From assembly GCA_947258585.1 (NCBI GenBank), contig CAMYIZ010000011.1, positions 1 through 35,364 on the forward strand: DNA of 35,364 nt, given 5' to 3'. This DNA is from an uncultured Haliea sp. Lineage in GTDB: Bacteria > Pseudomonadota > Gammaproteobacteria > Pseudomonadales > Halieaceae. Below, piece after piece: positions 26,319 through 33,845 of this stretch. The notes beneath the pieces were generated by a model. It was not told the DNA's origin. It did no database searches and was given only the letters and a program-made list of their open reading frames with translations. The stretch's first letter is position 1, and each line of letters opens with the position of its first letter. The position numbers were made by a program, and so were the translations under genes.

Positions 26319-26432
26319 GGCGCGCCGAACGTGGTGGGGCTGGCTGGACACGCCGTGAATACATCCATGTAGGCTCGGATGCGACATCCATGTCGCATAC
26401 GGTCCAGCCAACCCCACCACGCCCGGCACGCC
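26319..26432. repeat. Large palindromic element, copy A
   Basis: Arms 26319-26349 and 26402-26432 (31 bases each) pair with only four mismatches. All four would be G-U pairs in RNA copied from the minus strand, the direction of the surrounding operon. The 52-base interior holds two further perfect stems: TACAT/ATGTA with a CC loop (26360-26371), and a nine-base-pair stem with a CC loop (26379-26398). Folded, this gives a three-way junction. The element lies in non-coding DNA between two genes of one operon. It shares its interior with copy B in the opposite orientation. Confidence 0.85.
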
Positions 26433-26582
26433 CTCTGTCTGTGAATCAAGTCTCGTGGCTCATACCGCCTGCGAGTCCTTTAAACCGGTACTCCACGCAA
26501 TTTGATGCTCGTGGACCCAATACCGCTGTTGTTGTGCCCCGGATAGAAAACCTTGCTCGATACTCACTCCGTGCGAGGCACC

Positions 26583-26622
26583 GGCGCTGGGGTGGGCCTG
26601 CCGGGACCGGATACGACACCCA
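26583..26622. repeat. Possible decayed half of the same palindromic element
   Basis: The run GGGACCGGATACGACA resembles GGGACCGTATGCGACA of copy B with two differences, and a GC-rich arm-like stretch precedes it. No matching second arm is found, so this would be a degenerate half copy. Confidence 0.3.
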
Positions 26623-26687
26623 TAACTCAAATGGTACTGGTTCAGGCGCGAAAAAAAGCCCGAATTTCCCTCTCAAGGAGGCGTCAA

Positions 26688-26797
26688 CACCGGTGCGCGC
26701 CCTCCGGGACCGTATGCGACATGGAAGCGCGGGGCCGCCCAGGCTCCGAGCCCCCATGGATGGGTTCACGGCGTGTCCCGGAGGGCGCGCAGCGGTG
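26688..26797. repeat. Large palindromic element, copy B (inverted relative to copy A)
   Basis: Arms 26688-26710 and 26775-26797 (23 bases each) pair with one mismatch. The arm sequence is unlike that of copy A, yet the interior ends are identical in the opposite orientation: ACGCCGTGAA and GGCTCGG at one end and CATGTCGCATACG at the other. The first inner stem reads CCCAT/ATGGG instead of TACAT/ATGTA, which is two compensated base pairs. The second inner stem is broken: one half is replaced by GC-rich sequence. The rest of the 593-base gap (26245-26837) holds no gene I can support. Confidence 0.83.
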
Positions 26798-26837
26798 GTG
26801 GCGCCGTTTTCGAAGTGCCCATAATCGCTGCCTCCAA

Positions 26838-27746
26838 TCAGGCCGCCTGCGGCACAAACGTGCCGGCGAGTATCTGCTCCGCGTACATCTCCGCCGTCCG
26901 CAGCCCCGCCGCGGTCATGATATCCAGGTTCCCCGCATAGCGCGGCAGGAAGTCCCCCAGCCCGGCGACCTCCATGTAAATGCTGACCTTGTTGCCATCG
27001 AACACCGGGCCGTTTTTCAGGGTGTAGCCGGGCACGTATTGCTGTACCTCCGCCACCATGTCGTGCACGGACTTCGTGATCGCCGTCTGGTCGGGTTCTT
27101 CCAGCGTCAGGCAGTGGATGGTGTCGCGCATGATCAGCGGCGGCTCCGCCGGGTTGATCACGATGATCGCCTTGCCCTTCTGGGCGCCGCCGATCAGCTC
27201 CACGCCGCGGGCGGTAGTGCGGGTGAATTCGTCGATGTTCTTGCGGGTGCCCGGGCCCACGGACTTGGAGCTCACGGTGGCCACGATCTCGCCGTAGATG
27301 ACCGTCTGCACCCGGCTCACGGCCGCCACCATGGGGATGGTGGCCTGGCCACCGCAGGTCACCATGTTCACGTTCATGGCTTTCGCGGCCACGGCGTCGT
27401 GCAGGTTCACCGGCGGGATGCAGAAGGGGCCGATGGCGGCGGGCGTCAGATCTATCATTACCGCGCCCTGCTCGTTCACCTTGCGGCTGTTTTCCGCGTG
27501 CACATAGGCCGAGGTGGCGTCGAAGCAGATCTGGATATTGTCCTCGCGCATGTGCGGCACCATACCGTCCACACCGTCGCAGGTGGTCTTGATGCCCATG
27601 TCCTTCGCCCGGGCCAGCCCGGGGGAGTCGGGGTCAACACCCACCATCCACACGGGCTCGACCAGTTCGCTGCGCATCGCCTTCATCAACAGGTCGGTGC
27701 CGATATTGCCGGGGCCGATGATGGCCGCCCTGATTTTCTTGCTCAT
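26838..27746 (-). CDS. dmpF: Acetaldehyde dehydrogenase, acylating (DmpF/BphJ/HsaG family)
   Basis: 302 residues. It oxidises the aldehyde from the aldolase to an acyl-CoA with NAD and CoA, acetyl-CoA or propionyl-CoA depending on the substrate. The NAD-binding loop is GPGNIG (11-16), and the catalytic cysteine is Cys131 in [10 protein letters not shown]. It normally forms a channelling complex with the aldolase, here encoded further downstream beyond the repeat region. Because the aldolase and dehydrogenase families have the same form in phenol, biphenyl and steroid pathways, the substrate is inferred only from neighbours. Confidence 0.94.
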   Translation of the reverse strand: MSKKIRAAIIGPGNIGTDLLMKAMRSELVEPVWMVGVDPDSPGLARAKDMGIKTTCDGVDGMVPHMREDNIQICFDATSAYVHAENSRKVNEQGAVMIDLTPAAIGPFCIPPVNLHDAVAAKAMNVNMVTCGGQATIPMVAAVSRVQTVIYGEIVATVSSKSVGPGTRKNIDEFTRTTARGVELIGGAQKGKAIIVINPAEPPLIMRDTIHCLTLEEPDQTAITKSVHDMVAEVQQYVPGYTLKNGPVFDGNKVSIYMEVAGLGDFLPRYAGNLDIMTAAGLRTAEMYAEQILAGTFVPQAA

Positions 27747-27788
27747 GTCTGCGTTTCCGTTGTCTTGAATGGGTGGCCGCTGCGGGAC

Positions 27789-28577
27789 TCAGACGAAACG
27801 GCAGCTGCAGCCGCCGATGCCGTCGATTTCCAGCCGCATCTCGTCTCCCGCCACGACCGGGATCAGCGGTGCCAGGGAGCCCGAGAGGATCACTTCGCCG
27901 GCCTTGAAGGGAATCCCGAATTCCCCCAGGGTGTTGGCCAGCCAGGCGACGGCAGTCAGGGGATTGCCCTGCACGGCGCTGCCCAGGCCTTCAGAATGAT
28001 ACTCGCCGTTTTTCCAGATGGTCATTTTCAGGTTTGGCAGGTCATGGTCCCGCGGATCTACCGCGTTCTCGCCCAGCACGTAGACGCCGCAGGAGGCATT
28101 GTCCGCCACCGTATCCTGGATCTTGATCTCCCAGTTGCGGATGCGTGAATCCACGATTTCGAAGCAGGGCATGATGCTCTCGGTGGCATCCAGCACATCC
28201 TGTTCGGTTACGCCCGGGCCCTGCAAGTCCTTCTTCAGGCGGAAGGCGATCTCGCCCTCGGCGCGGGGCTGGATCAGGTGGCCGGCGATGGCAATGTCGG
28301 CGCCATCGGGGTATGCCATGGCATCGGTGAGAAAACCGAAATCGGGCTGGAATACGCCCAGCATGTCCTGCACCGGCTTGCTGGTAACGCCGATCTTCTT
28401 GCCCACCACCCGTTCGCCATCGCGCTCGAGGCGCTGCTGCAGCATCTGCAGGCTGATGTGGTAGGCATCAATGATGCTGATGTGGGGTGCGCGCTCGGTC
28501 AGTGGCGCCAGGGTGTGCCGCTCGCGCAGGGCACGGTAGAGTTCATCACCGTGCCGCGCTATCTGCTGCTTATCCAT
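27789..28577 (-). CDS. dmpE: 2-oxopent-4-enoate-type hydratase (DmpE/MhpD/HsaE family)
   Basis: 262 residues from the ATG at 28577; the frame is open for 22 more codons, but these lie inside the hydrolase gene. The enzyme adds water to a 2-hydroxydienoate to give the 4-hydroxy-2-oxo acid used by the aldolase. Family stretches: GKKIGVTSKPVQDMLGV, EGEIAFRLKKDL (metal-binding acids), and GNPLTAVAWLANTLGEFG near the C-terminus. The start overlaps the end of the hydrolase gene by 8 bases. Confidence 0.92.
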   Translation of the reverse strand: MDKQQIARHGDELYRALRERHTLAPLTERAPHISIIDAYHISLQMLQQRLERDGERVVGKKIGVTSKPVQDMLGVFQPDFGFLTDAMAYPDGADIAIAGHLIQPRAEGEIAFRLKKDLQGPGVTEQDVLDATESIMPCFEIVDSRIRNWEIKIQDTVADNASCGVYVLGENAVDPRDHDLPNLKMTIWKNGEYHSEGLGSAVQGNPLTAVAWLANTLGEFGIPFKAGEVILSGSLAPLIPVVAGDEMRLEIDGIGGCSCRFV

Positions 28578-29406
28578 GCTGGAGAAACTCCAGACAGCGG
28601 CGGTTAAACAGGTCCTGGTGCTCCACCATGACCCAGTGGCCACACTCGGACAGCAGAATAAACTGGAGGTGTCTGACGTTTTTCGCCAGCGCCATGATGC
28701 CGCTATCCGGCATCATGCGTTCATTCATGCCCCAGAAAGCGAGCACCGGGCAGTCCAGTTCGTGCAGGCGATCGACAACGACGGGAATCTTCATGCTGGC
28801 CATTACATGCCCGTTCATGATGCCCATGATCTGCATGCGCTCACTGACCAGCTCATCGGTCGCATGGCGGGGGTCGTACATCAGGCCTGTGGCAAACAGA
28901 TCCTTCATCACCTCGTGGGTCACGGGCTCGCCAGAGCCAAAGACCTTGAACATCTTCTGCATGCCCGGCATCTGCTGATACTCGTGCATTTCGCTCAGCC
29001 CGCCGGGGGCCATCAGGATCAGCTTGTCGATCAGTTCGGGATGTGCCAGCGCCAGGCCTATCGCCACAACGCCGCCAAGCGAGTTGCCCACCAGGCTACA
29101 GCGACTGACACCAGCCTCGTCGAGCGTCTGCTTGATACACTGCACGAAGAAATCCAGGGTGTGATCAACATCGTCGGGCTTGTCGGAAAAACCATAGCCT
29201 ATATGATCGGGAACAATGCAGCGAAAGCCCGCGTCTACCAGGGACGGAAAGTTGCCCTTGAAGTTGCTGTAGCCACTGGCACCCGGGCCTGAACCGTGCA
29301 GGAATACCACGGTGTCCTCACCCTCTCCCTGGTCAAGGTAGTGAATCCGGTAGCCGTTGGCGCAATCGGCGTACTTGCCTTCCGGCAGCAGTCCTTTGGT
29401 TCCCAT
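28570..29406 (-). CDS. Meta-cleavage product C-C hydrolase, alpha/beta fold (HsaD/BphD-like)
   Basis: 278 residues. It would cut the C-C bond of the ring-opened product to give a dienoate for the hydratase. The oxyanion-hole motif is HGSGPG (37-42), the nucleophile is Ser109 in GNSLGG, and the histidine is His257 in CGHW. The acid position, Asp in BphD and HsaD, is Glu229 here (FWGMNERMMP). Glutamate can serve as the acid in alpha/beta hydrolases, so activity is possible. It lies 23 bases after the HsaA-like gene. With that neighbour a steroid-type substrate is the best guess, but the family covers many aromatic substrates. Confidence 0.88.
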   Translation of the reverse strand: MGTKGLLPEGKYADCANGYRIHYLDQGEGEDTVVFLHGSGPGASGYSNFKGNFPSLVDAGFRCIVPDHIGYGFSDKPDDVDHTLDFFVQCIKQTLDEAGVSRCSLVGNSLGGVVAIGLALAHPELIDKLILMAPGGLSEMHEYQQMPGMQKMFKVFGSGEPVTHEVMKDLFATGLMYDPRHATDELVSERMQIMGIMNGHVMASMKIPVVVDRLHELDCPVLAFWGMNERMMPDSGIMALAKNVRHLQFILLSECGHWVMVEHQDLFNRRCLEFLQHG

Positions 29407-29429
29407 CTTTGTCCCCGTGTTATCAGTTA

Positions 29430-30656
29430 TCAGACAGCGTAGTCGCGGTTTTCCTCGCCGAACAGCACCGCACCCATATTGTCGGCGAACGGTGCCGAAT
29501 GGTTGGCAACGTGAGCCTGGCTGGCGAGTATGTCAAGGTGCCGCGCGAGCAATTCGCTGCCCGTGCGAATGCCGCCGCTGCCCGCGGCCTTGAGCATCTT
29601 GCCCGAGAACTCCAGGCAGCGGTCGGCCACCACCGCTGAATCGTAGCGATAGCGGACACGGTCCTCGACCGGGATCGGTTCGCCGGCCCGGGTACAGCGC
29701 ATCATGGCGTCGAAATTGCGCAGCATGGTGAGTTTCATTTCCTCAATCCCGGTCTTGACGTCTGCGGCCAGCCGGCGCGCATAAGGATCTGCGCTCATCA
29801 ACATCGGCCCTACCCGGCGGGTTTGCGCGACCTCGACGAAATTTTCCAGTGAACCCTGCAGGGCCCCGAGGGTGGCCGTACAGACGGCCCGTACAAACAC
29901 CTGCATGAACGGCATTCGGTACAGTGGCGCGTCGTTGACCGCGTTGCCGGGATTGTCACAGCGGTAGCCGTCCAGTGAGCGGTGGGTCCGGTGCTCTGGC
30001 ACAAAGGCATCCTCGACCACGATGTCGTGGCTGCCGGTACCCTGCAAGCCCACCACGTCCCAGTTGTCGACGATCCGGTAATCGCTGATCGGCACCAGGA
30101 ACGTGCGATAGTTCATCATGTCAAACGGCGCTTCAGGCGTCGGCACAACGGCGCCCAGGAAGGCCCACTGGCAGTGCTCACTGCCGGAAGAGAAACTCCA
30201 GCGCCCACTCAGGCGATAGCCACCATCCACCGGCGTCACCTTCCCCACCGGCGCGTAGGAGGAGGAAATCAACACGGAGGAATCGTCACCCCATACATCC
30301 TGCGCGGCACGGTCGTCGAACACGGCCAGCTGCCAGTTGTGCACCGCAACGACGCCCAACACCCAGGCACTGGACATACAGTGTTTCGCGATTTCCAGGC
30401 CCACGGAGTAGAACACCTGGGGATCCATCGCATAGCCACCCCACTGTTCCGGCTGCAGGATCCTGAAAAAACCGGCCGCCTGGAAATCGGCGATCGTCTC
30501 CGCCGGCACCTTGCGCTCGGCGCGGCAGCGCGCCGCACGTTCGCGCAACACGGGACCCATCGCCCGGGCCGCGGCCAGCAACGTCTCCGCCCGCGAAGAG
30601 CCGAGACCATGGGAATTGTCGAGCGTCGCCGCCGTCATTGCCTGTTGCACCGTCAT
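29430..30656 (-). CDS. hsaA: Flavin-dependent hydroxylase of the acyl-CoA dehydrogenase fold (HsaA-like)
   Basis: 408 residues from the ATG at 30656, which has AGGAGGT upstream; 12 earlier codons are less likely. The sequence follows HsaA, the oxygenase part of 3-hydroxy-9,10-seconandrost-1,3,5(10)-triene-9,17-dione 4-monooxygenase. Shared stretches include FFRILQPEQWGG, VHNWQLAVFDDRA, ISSSYAPVG, WSFSSGSEHCQW and GLQGTGSHDIVVEDAFVP. HsaA needs reduced flavin from a separate reductase (HsaB), which is not in the window. Its product is cut by an extradiol dioxygenase (HsaC), also missing here. Other two-component phenol hydroxylases share this fold, so the steroid link is likely but not proven. 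Confidence 0.83.
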   Translation of the reverse strand: MTVQQAMTAATLDNSHGLGSSRAETLLAAARAMGPVLRERAARCRAERKVPAETIADFQAAGFFRILQPEQWGGYAMDPQVFYSVGLEIAKHCMSSAWVLGVVAVHNWQLAVFDDRAAQDVWGDDSSVLISSSYAPVGKVTPVDGGYRLSGRWSFSSGSEHCQWAFLGAVVPTPEAPFDMMNYRTFLVPISDYRIVDNWDVVGLQGTGSHDIVVEDAFVPEHRTHRSLDGYRCDNPGNAVNDAPLYRMPFMQVFVRAVCTATLGALQGSLENFVEVAQTRRVGPMLMSADPYARRLAADVKTGIEEMKLTMLRNFDAMMRCTRAGEPIPVEDRVRYRYDSAVVADRCLEFSGKMLKAAGSGGIRTGSELLARHLDILASQAHVANHSAPFADNMGAVLFGEENRDYAV

Positions 30657-30727
30657 GAAAACCTCCTGCAAGCTGTTATTGCTCTTTTCCAAGCCCGGGT
30701 ATTAAACGCTGCAGGTAGCGGATAATC

Positions 30728-30745
30728 ATCCTCCATATGGGGTAT
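30728..30745. promoter_or_regulatory. Imperfect palindrome, candidate operator upstream of hsaA
   Basis: An 18-base near-palindrome centred on CCATATGG, symmetric in 14 of 18 positions, in the 94-base gap between the SDR and the hsaA-like gene. TetR-type steroid regulators use sites of this size, but no such regulator is in the window and I cannot match a known consensus. Confidence 0.28.
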
Positions 30746-30750
30746 GAATC

Positions 30751-31614
30751 CTACTCCACCACCGCATCGCCAAAGGTGGTGGGGGGACCGAAGAAGGCCC
30801 TGTGGGAAGGGGGATGGCCTCCATCGATATCGGTAACGCCGTAGGCCTCACCGAGCTCCGCACCGATACACACCGTGCCGGTGTGCGCCATGCGTTCGGG
30901 ATCCGCCCACAGCGCCGCGATCACCCTGCCACTGAACTCAGGGTGCTCCGCGGTGGTAACCAGGTCTGCGTATTTGTCAGGTTCCGCGTCGAACACCTGT
31001 CTGGTGCGCTCGGTAAGCAGCAGGCCCATCCACAGTGAGATCACCGCAACCTTGTGGGGCCTGAAGTCGACCGCCATGTCGTGCGCCATCTTGTCGACCG
31101 CCGCCTTGCCGGCGCCGTAGGCGGGCCCGTGCATGTAAATGCGTCCACCAAAAGAGGAGGTGTTTACTACCAGCCCTTCGCCATTCGCCAGCAGCAGCGG
31201 CGCCGCGTACCAGCTCGCGGTGTAGTGGGAGCGCATGCCGACATCCCAGATCGTGGTCAAGTCCAGGGGCTTTTCCCAAAATGGCCCGGTCGCGGTGAGG
31301 GCATCGTGCAGGCTGGTGGCATTATTGACCAGTATGTCGAGCCGGCCGTGATCTGCCCGCACCCGGGCAAACAGCGCCTCGACCTCCTCGTCGCGGCCAT
31401 GGTCGCAGCGAACCGGAATCGCAACGCCCCCCGCAGCAGCAATTTCTTCCGCGGTTTCGGTGAGGGATCCTGGCAGCGCCGCCTCCCCGGCGCGCCAGCT
31501 GCGGCCGGTGATATACACCGTGGCGCCGGCAGCTGCGAGAGCCTTGGCAATCCCCTTGCCCGCACCGCGACTGGCGCCCGTCACTACCGCAATGCATTCC
31601 CTGCCCTGCCCCAT
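30751..31614 (-). CDS. Short-chain dehydrogenase/reductase (DHRS1-like)
   Basis: 287 residues, slightly longer than a classical SDR. The cofactor motif is TGASRGAGKG (residues 12-21), the catalytic serine lies in NTSSFGG, and the Tyr and Lys are in AYGAGKAAVDK. The usual NNAG is NNAT here. The strong GGGAGGA site fixes the ATG at 31614. It is the first gene of the minus-strand set, 94 bases upstream of the hsaA-like gene, so it may act on a steroid or hydroxyacyl intermediate. The substrate is unknown. Confidence 0.87.
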   Translation of the reverse strand: MGQGRECIAVVTGASRGAGKGIAKALAAAGATVYITGRSWRAGEAALPGSLTETAEEIAAAGGVAIPVRCDHGRDEEVEALFARVRADHGRLDILVNNATSLHDALTATGPFWEKPLDLTTIWDVGMRSHYTASWYAAPLLLANGEGLVVNTSSFGGRIYMHGPAYGAGKAAVDKMAHDMAVDFRPHKVAVISLWMGLLLTERTRQVFDAEPDKYADLVTTAEHPEFSGRVIAALWADPERMAHTGTVCIGAELGEAYGVTDIDGGHPPSHRAFFGPPTTFGDAVVE

Positions 31615-31736
31615 TCTGTCCTCCCGCTTGCTACTTCAGCTACTTTCGCCGACCATGCTAATGGTAGCTATGGCGGACGCCAAGCCCGCCCCGGCAGCCG
31701 TTGACCAACATGTTAGGCCACCCTGGAGAAATTACC

Positions 31737-32507
31737 TTGCGCTTCCAATTGCCCCCGCTGCTGCTCTTGCTGCTGGCTGCCGCCTCCGGGGCAAGCGAGG
31801 ATTCGCGGCTGCGCTATTCACCGGCTGCGCCGGACTGGTTGCGCGCCATCGGCCAGCTGACGGTACCCGGTATCAGGCAGGAGAATGGCTATTCGCGCCA
31901 CCACACCGAACGCTGCAGCGCCACGCTGGTTGCAGCCCCGGGCGCCAGCCATGCCTCGGTGATCGTTTCGGCATGGCACTGTCTGGAGGACTACGAGGAT
32001 CTGAGCCAGAGGATTATCTTCACCCTGCTCCCCGCCAGCGGTGCGCCGCTGGCGATCGAGGCAGTGCGCTACAGCGATGGCGGCGGCATGGCGGCGGACT
32101 GGGCACTACTGCGCCTGCGCCAGCGAATACCTGTGTCACAGGTACCGGCGCTGCAGCTGCACCCGCGGCAGGCCGATCCGGCGCTGACGGTAGTCATGGC
32201 GGGGTACTCACGGGATTCGGGAACCGGCGCGAACGGGGAACAGCTGAGCTACGACCCGGCCTGCCGGATAACCGCGGCCGACAAGCACAGCGGTGACAGT
32301 GACTGTCGCGCTTACAAGGGCGCCTCGGGAGGAGCGGTGGTCCAGCTCACGGCAGCGGGGGTACCCCTGCTCAGCGGCGTGATCTCCGAGGGCAACAGTG
32401 TCGACTACAGTCGCTATGTGCCGGTGTCGGCGTTCCGCCAGGCGCTGCCGCCGGAACTGGCGTCGACAGCGGGCAGCGGTGCACCCTTGCAGCCGCCCGG
32501 GCGCTAG
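31737..32507 (+). CDS. Secreted trypsin-like serine protease
   Basis: 256 residues from a TTG at 31737. I prefer this start because GGAGAA (31725-31730) precedes it at the right distance and the protein then begins with a clean signal peptide, [19 protein letters not shown]. An upstream TTG at 31701 and an ATG at 31710 are possible. The triad is visible: His81 in SAWHC (commonly AAHC), Asp121 in ADWALL, and Ser197 in GASGG. Cys60-Cys82 and Cys176-Cys190 could form disulphides. It should act outside the cytoplasm. The end overlaps the convergent trhO gene by 4 bases. Confidence 0.78.
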   Translation: MRFQLPPLLLLLLAAASGASEDSRLRYSPAAPDWLRAIGQLTVPGIRQENGYSRHHTERCSATLVAAPGASHASVIVSAWHCLEDYEDLSQRIIFTLLPASGAPLAIEAVRYSDGGGMAADWALLRLRQRIPVSQVPALQLHPRQADPALTVVMAGYSRDSGTGANGEQLSYDPACRITAADKHSGDSDCRAYKGASGGAVVQLTAAGVPLLSGVISEGNSVDYSRYVPVSAFRQALPPELASTAGSGAPLQPPGR

Positions 32508-33454
32508 GCCGTCCCCTTTCCGGCGCGGAGCTGGCGCGCAGGCGGGGCAGCGCCCACATGCTGCTCCCCTCGCCGGGCCGCCAGGTCGATCTGCTTTTGG
32601 CGCTCCGCAAACCTGGCCTTTTGCTCGGCGGTCAGGGTGTCGTAACAGTGTGGGCAACACACACCCTGCTGAAAACGGCCCGAGGCCTTTTCCGCCGCGG
32701 TGACCGGATGGCGGCAACCATGACACTGGTCATAGCTGCCCTTTTCCAGACGGTGATTGACCGCAACCCGATTGTCGAATACAAAGCATTCGCCCTCCCA
32801 GGTGCTTTCTTCCTCGGGCACCTCCTCAAGGTACTTGAGAATACCGCCCTGCAGGTGATAGACCTCCTCGAAACCCTCCTGCAGCATGAACGCCGAAGCC
32901 TTCTCACAGCGGATCCCACCGGTGCAAAACATGGCCACCTTCCTGTGCCGGGATGGATCCAGATTCTCGCGCACATAGCGCGGAAACTCGCGGAAAGAGG
33001 TCGTCGCGGGGTCAAGCGCACCGCGAAAGGTTCCGATACCATATTCATACCGGTTGCGGGTGTCGATAACGACCACCTCGGGATCGTTAACCAGGGCATT
33101 CCAGTCCCGCGGCGCGACATAGGTGCCGACCACCTTGTTGGGATCAATGCCCTCCACCCCCATGGTGACGATCTCCCGCTTCAGCTTCACCTTCATGCGG
33201 TAAAAGGGCATCTCGTCGTCCACGGACTCCTTGTGTTCCAGGGCCGCCAGGCGCGGGTCGCTGCGGATCCAGGCAAGCACCCGGTCTATCCCTTCGCGGC
33301 TGCCGGCGATGGTGCCATTGATGCCCTCCGCCGCCAGCAGCAAGGTGCCCTTGACCCCCGCGGCGACGCATTCATCCAGCAGCGGCTCGCGCAGCTCCCG
33401 ATAATCGTCCAGGGTCACAAAGCGATACAGCGCTGCGACCACAAAACCGCCCAT
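32504..33454 (-). CDS. trhO: tRNA uridine(34) hydroxylase TrhO (rhodanese family)
   Basis: 316 residues. TrhO hydroxylates uridine 34 of certain tRNAs in the cytoplasm, using oxygen, toward 5-hydroxyuridine derivatives. An N-terminal acylphosphatase-like region ([13 protein letters not shown]) precedes the rhodanese domain, whose active loop CTGGIRC holds the catalytic Cys177. A C-terminal cysteine cluster (Cys244, Cys247, Cys266/267, Cys270) looks like a metal site. It starts one base within the bolA stop, so the two are co-translated. Confidence 0.93.
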   Translation of the reverse strand: MGGFVVAALYRFVTLDDYRELREPLLDECVAAGVKGTLLLAAEGINGTIAGSREGIDRVLAWIRSDPRLAALEHKESVDDEMPFYRMKVKLKREIVTMGVEGIDPNKVVGTYVAPRDWNALVNDPEVVVIDTRNRYEYGIGTFRGALDPATTSFREFPRYVRENLDPSRHRKVAMFCTGGIRCEKASAFMLQEGFEEVYHLQGGILKYLEEVPEEESTWEGECFVFDNRVAVNHRLEKGSYDQCHGCRHPVTAAEKASGRFQQGVCCPHCYDTLTAEQKARFAERQKQIDLAARRGEQHVGAAPPARQLRAGKGTA

Positions 33455-33786
33455 CAGCCAGCACCTCCAGCATCAGCATTGCTGCCGCCGAGACAATCGG
33501 GGGAAGCAGGCGCCGCCCCGGCGCGAGCACGCCACTCATCCGGCGCATAGGTATGCAGGGCGAGCGCGTGCACAGGGCCCTGCAGCTGCGCCGCAAGCAG
33601 GCCGTAAATCTTCTGGTGCCGGGCCACCTGACGCTGGCCGCTGAAAACCTCGCTCACCACGACCACGCGGAAATGCGTCTCTGAATCCGGCGGCACGCTG
33701 TGCATGTGACTTTCATTGGCAACCTCCAGGTGAACGGGTGCCAGGGCTGCTGCAAGTTGCTCGCGGATCTGTTGCTCGACTGACAT
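33454..33786 (-). CDS. bolA: BolA family protein
   Basis: 110 residues from the ATG at 33786, which has GGGAGG upstream; the longer open frame to 34005 lies inside the AraC-type gene. BolA proteins pair with monothiol glutaredoxins in iron-sulfur handling and can act as morphology or stress regulators. Typical stretches: [30 protein letters not shown] and [14 protein letters not shown]. The match is closer to BolA itself than to IbaG. It forms an operon with trhO. Confidence 0.9.
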   Translation of the reverse strand: MSVEQQIREQLAAALAPVHLEVANESHMHSVPPDSETHFRVVVVSEVFSGQRQVARHQKIYGLLAAQLQGPVHALALHTYAPDEWRARAGAAPASPDCLGGSNADAGGAG

Positions 33787-33808
33787 AGGGCCTCCCTTGG
33801 GGGCGCCG

Positions 33809-33814
33809 ATTATA
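33809..33814 (-). promoter_or_regulatory. Candidate -10 element of the bolA-trhO promoter
   Basis: The minus strand reads TATAAT, a perfect -10 hexamer, in the 59-base gap between the AraC-type gene and bolA. The -35 is not recognisable. Transcription would start near 33802, about 16 bases before the bolA ATG. Confidence 0.5.
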
Positions 33815-33845
33815 CCCCGAGAGCGCACACTCAGGGTACCGTGAG

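Noticed and set aside
26245-26391. N-terminal extension of the aldolase
   Set aside because: The extra 49 codons fall inside the palindromic element and do not resemble the family; the ATG at 26244 has a ribosome site.
26319-26797. CRISPR array or insertion sequence at the repeats
   Set aside because: There are only two full copies, in opposite orientation and with different arms, no regular spacers, no transposase and no target duplication visible.
26553-28148. 531-codon open frame on the plus strand through the repeat region and antisense to dmpF and dmpE
   Set aside because: It runs through the palindromes and opposite two well-conserved enzymes; there is no recognisable domain.
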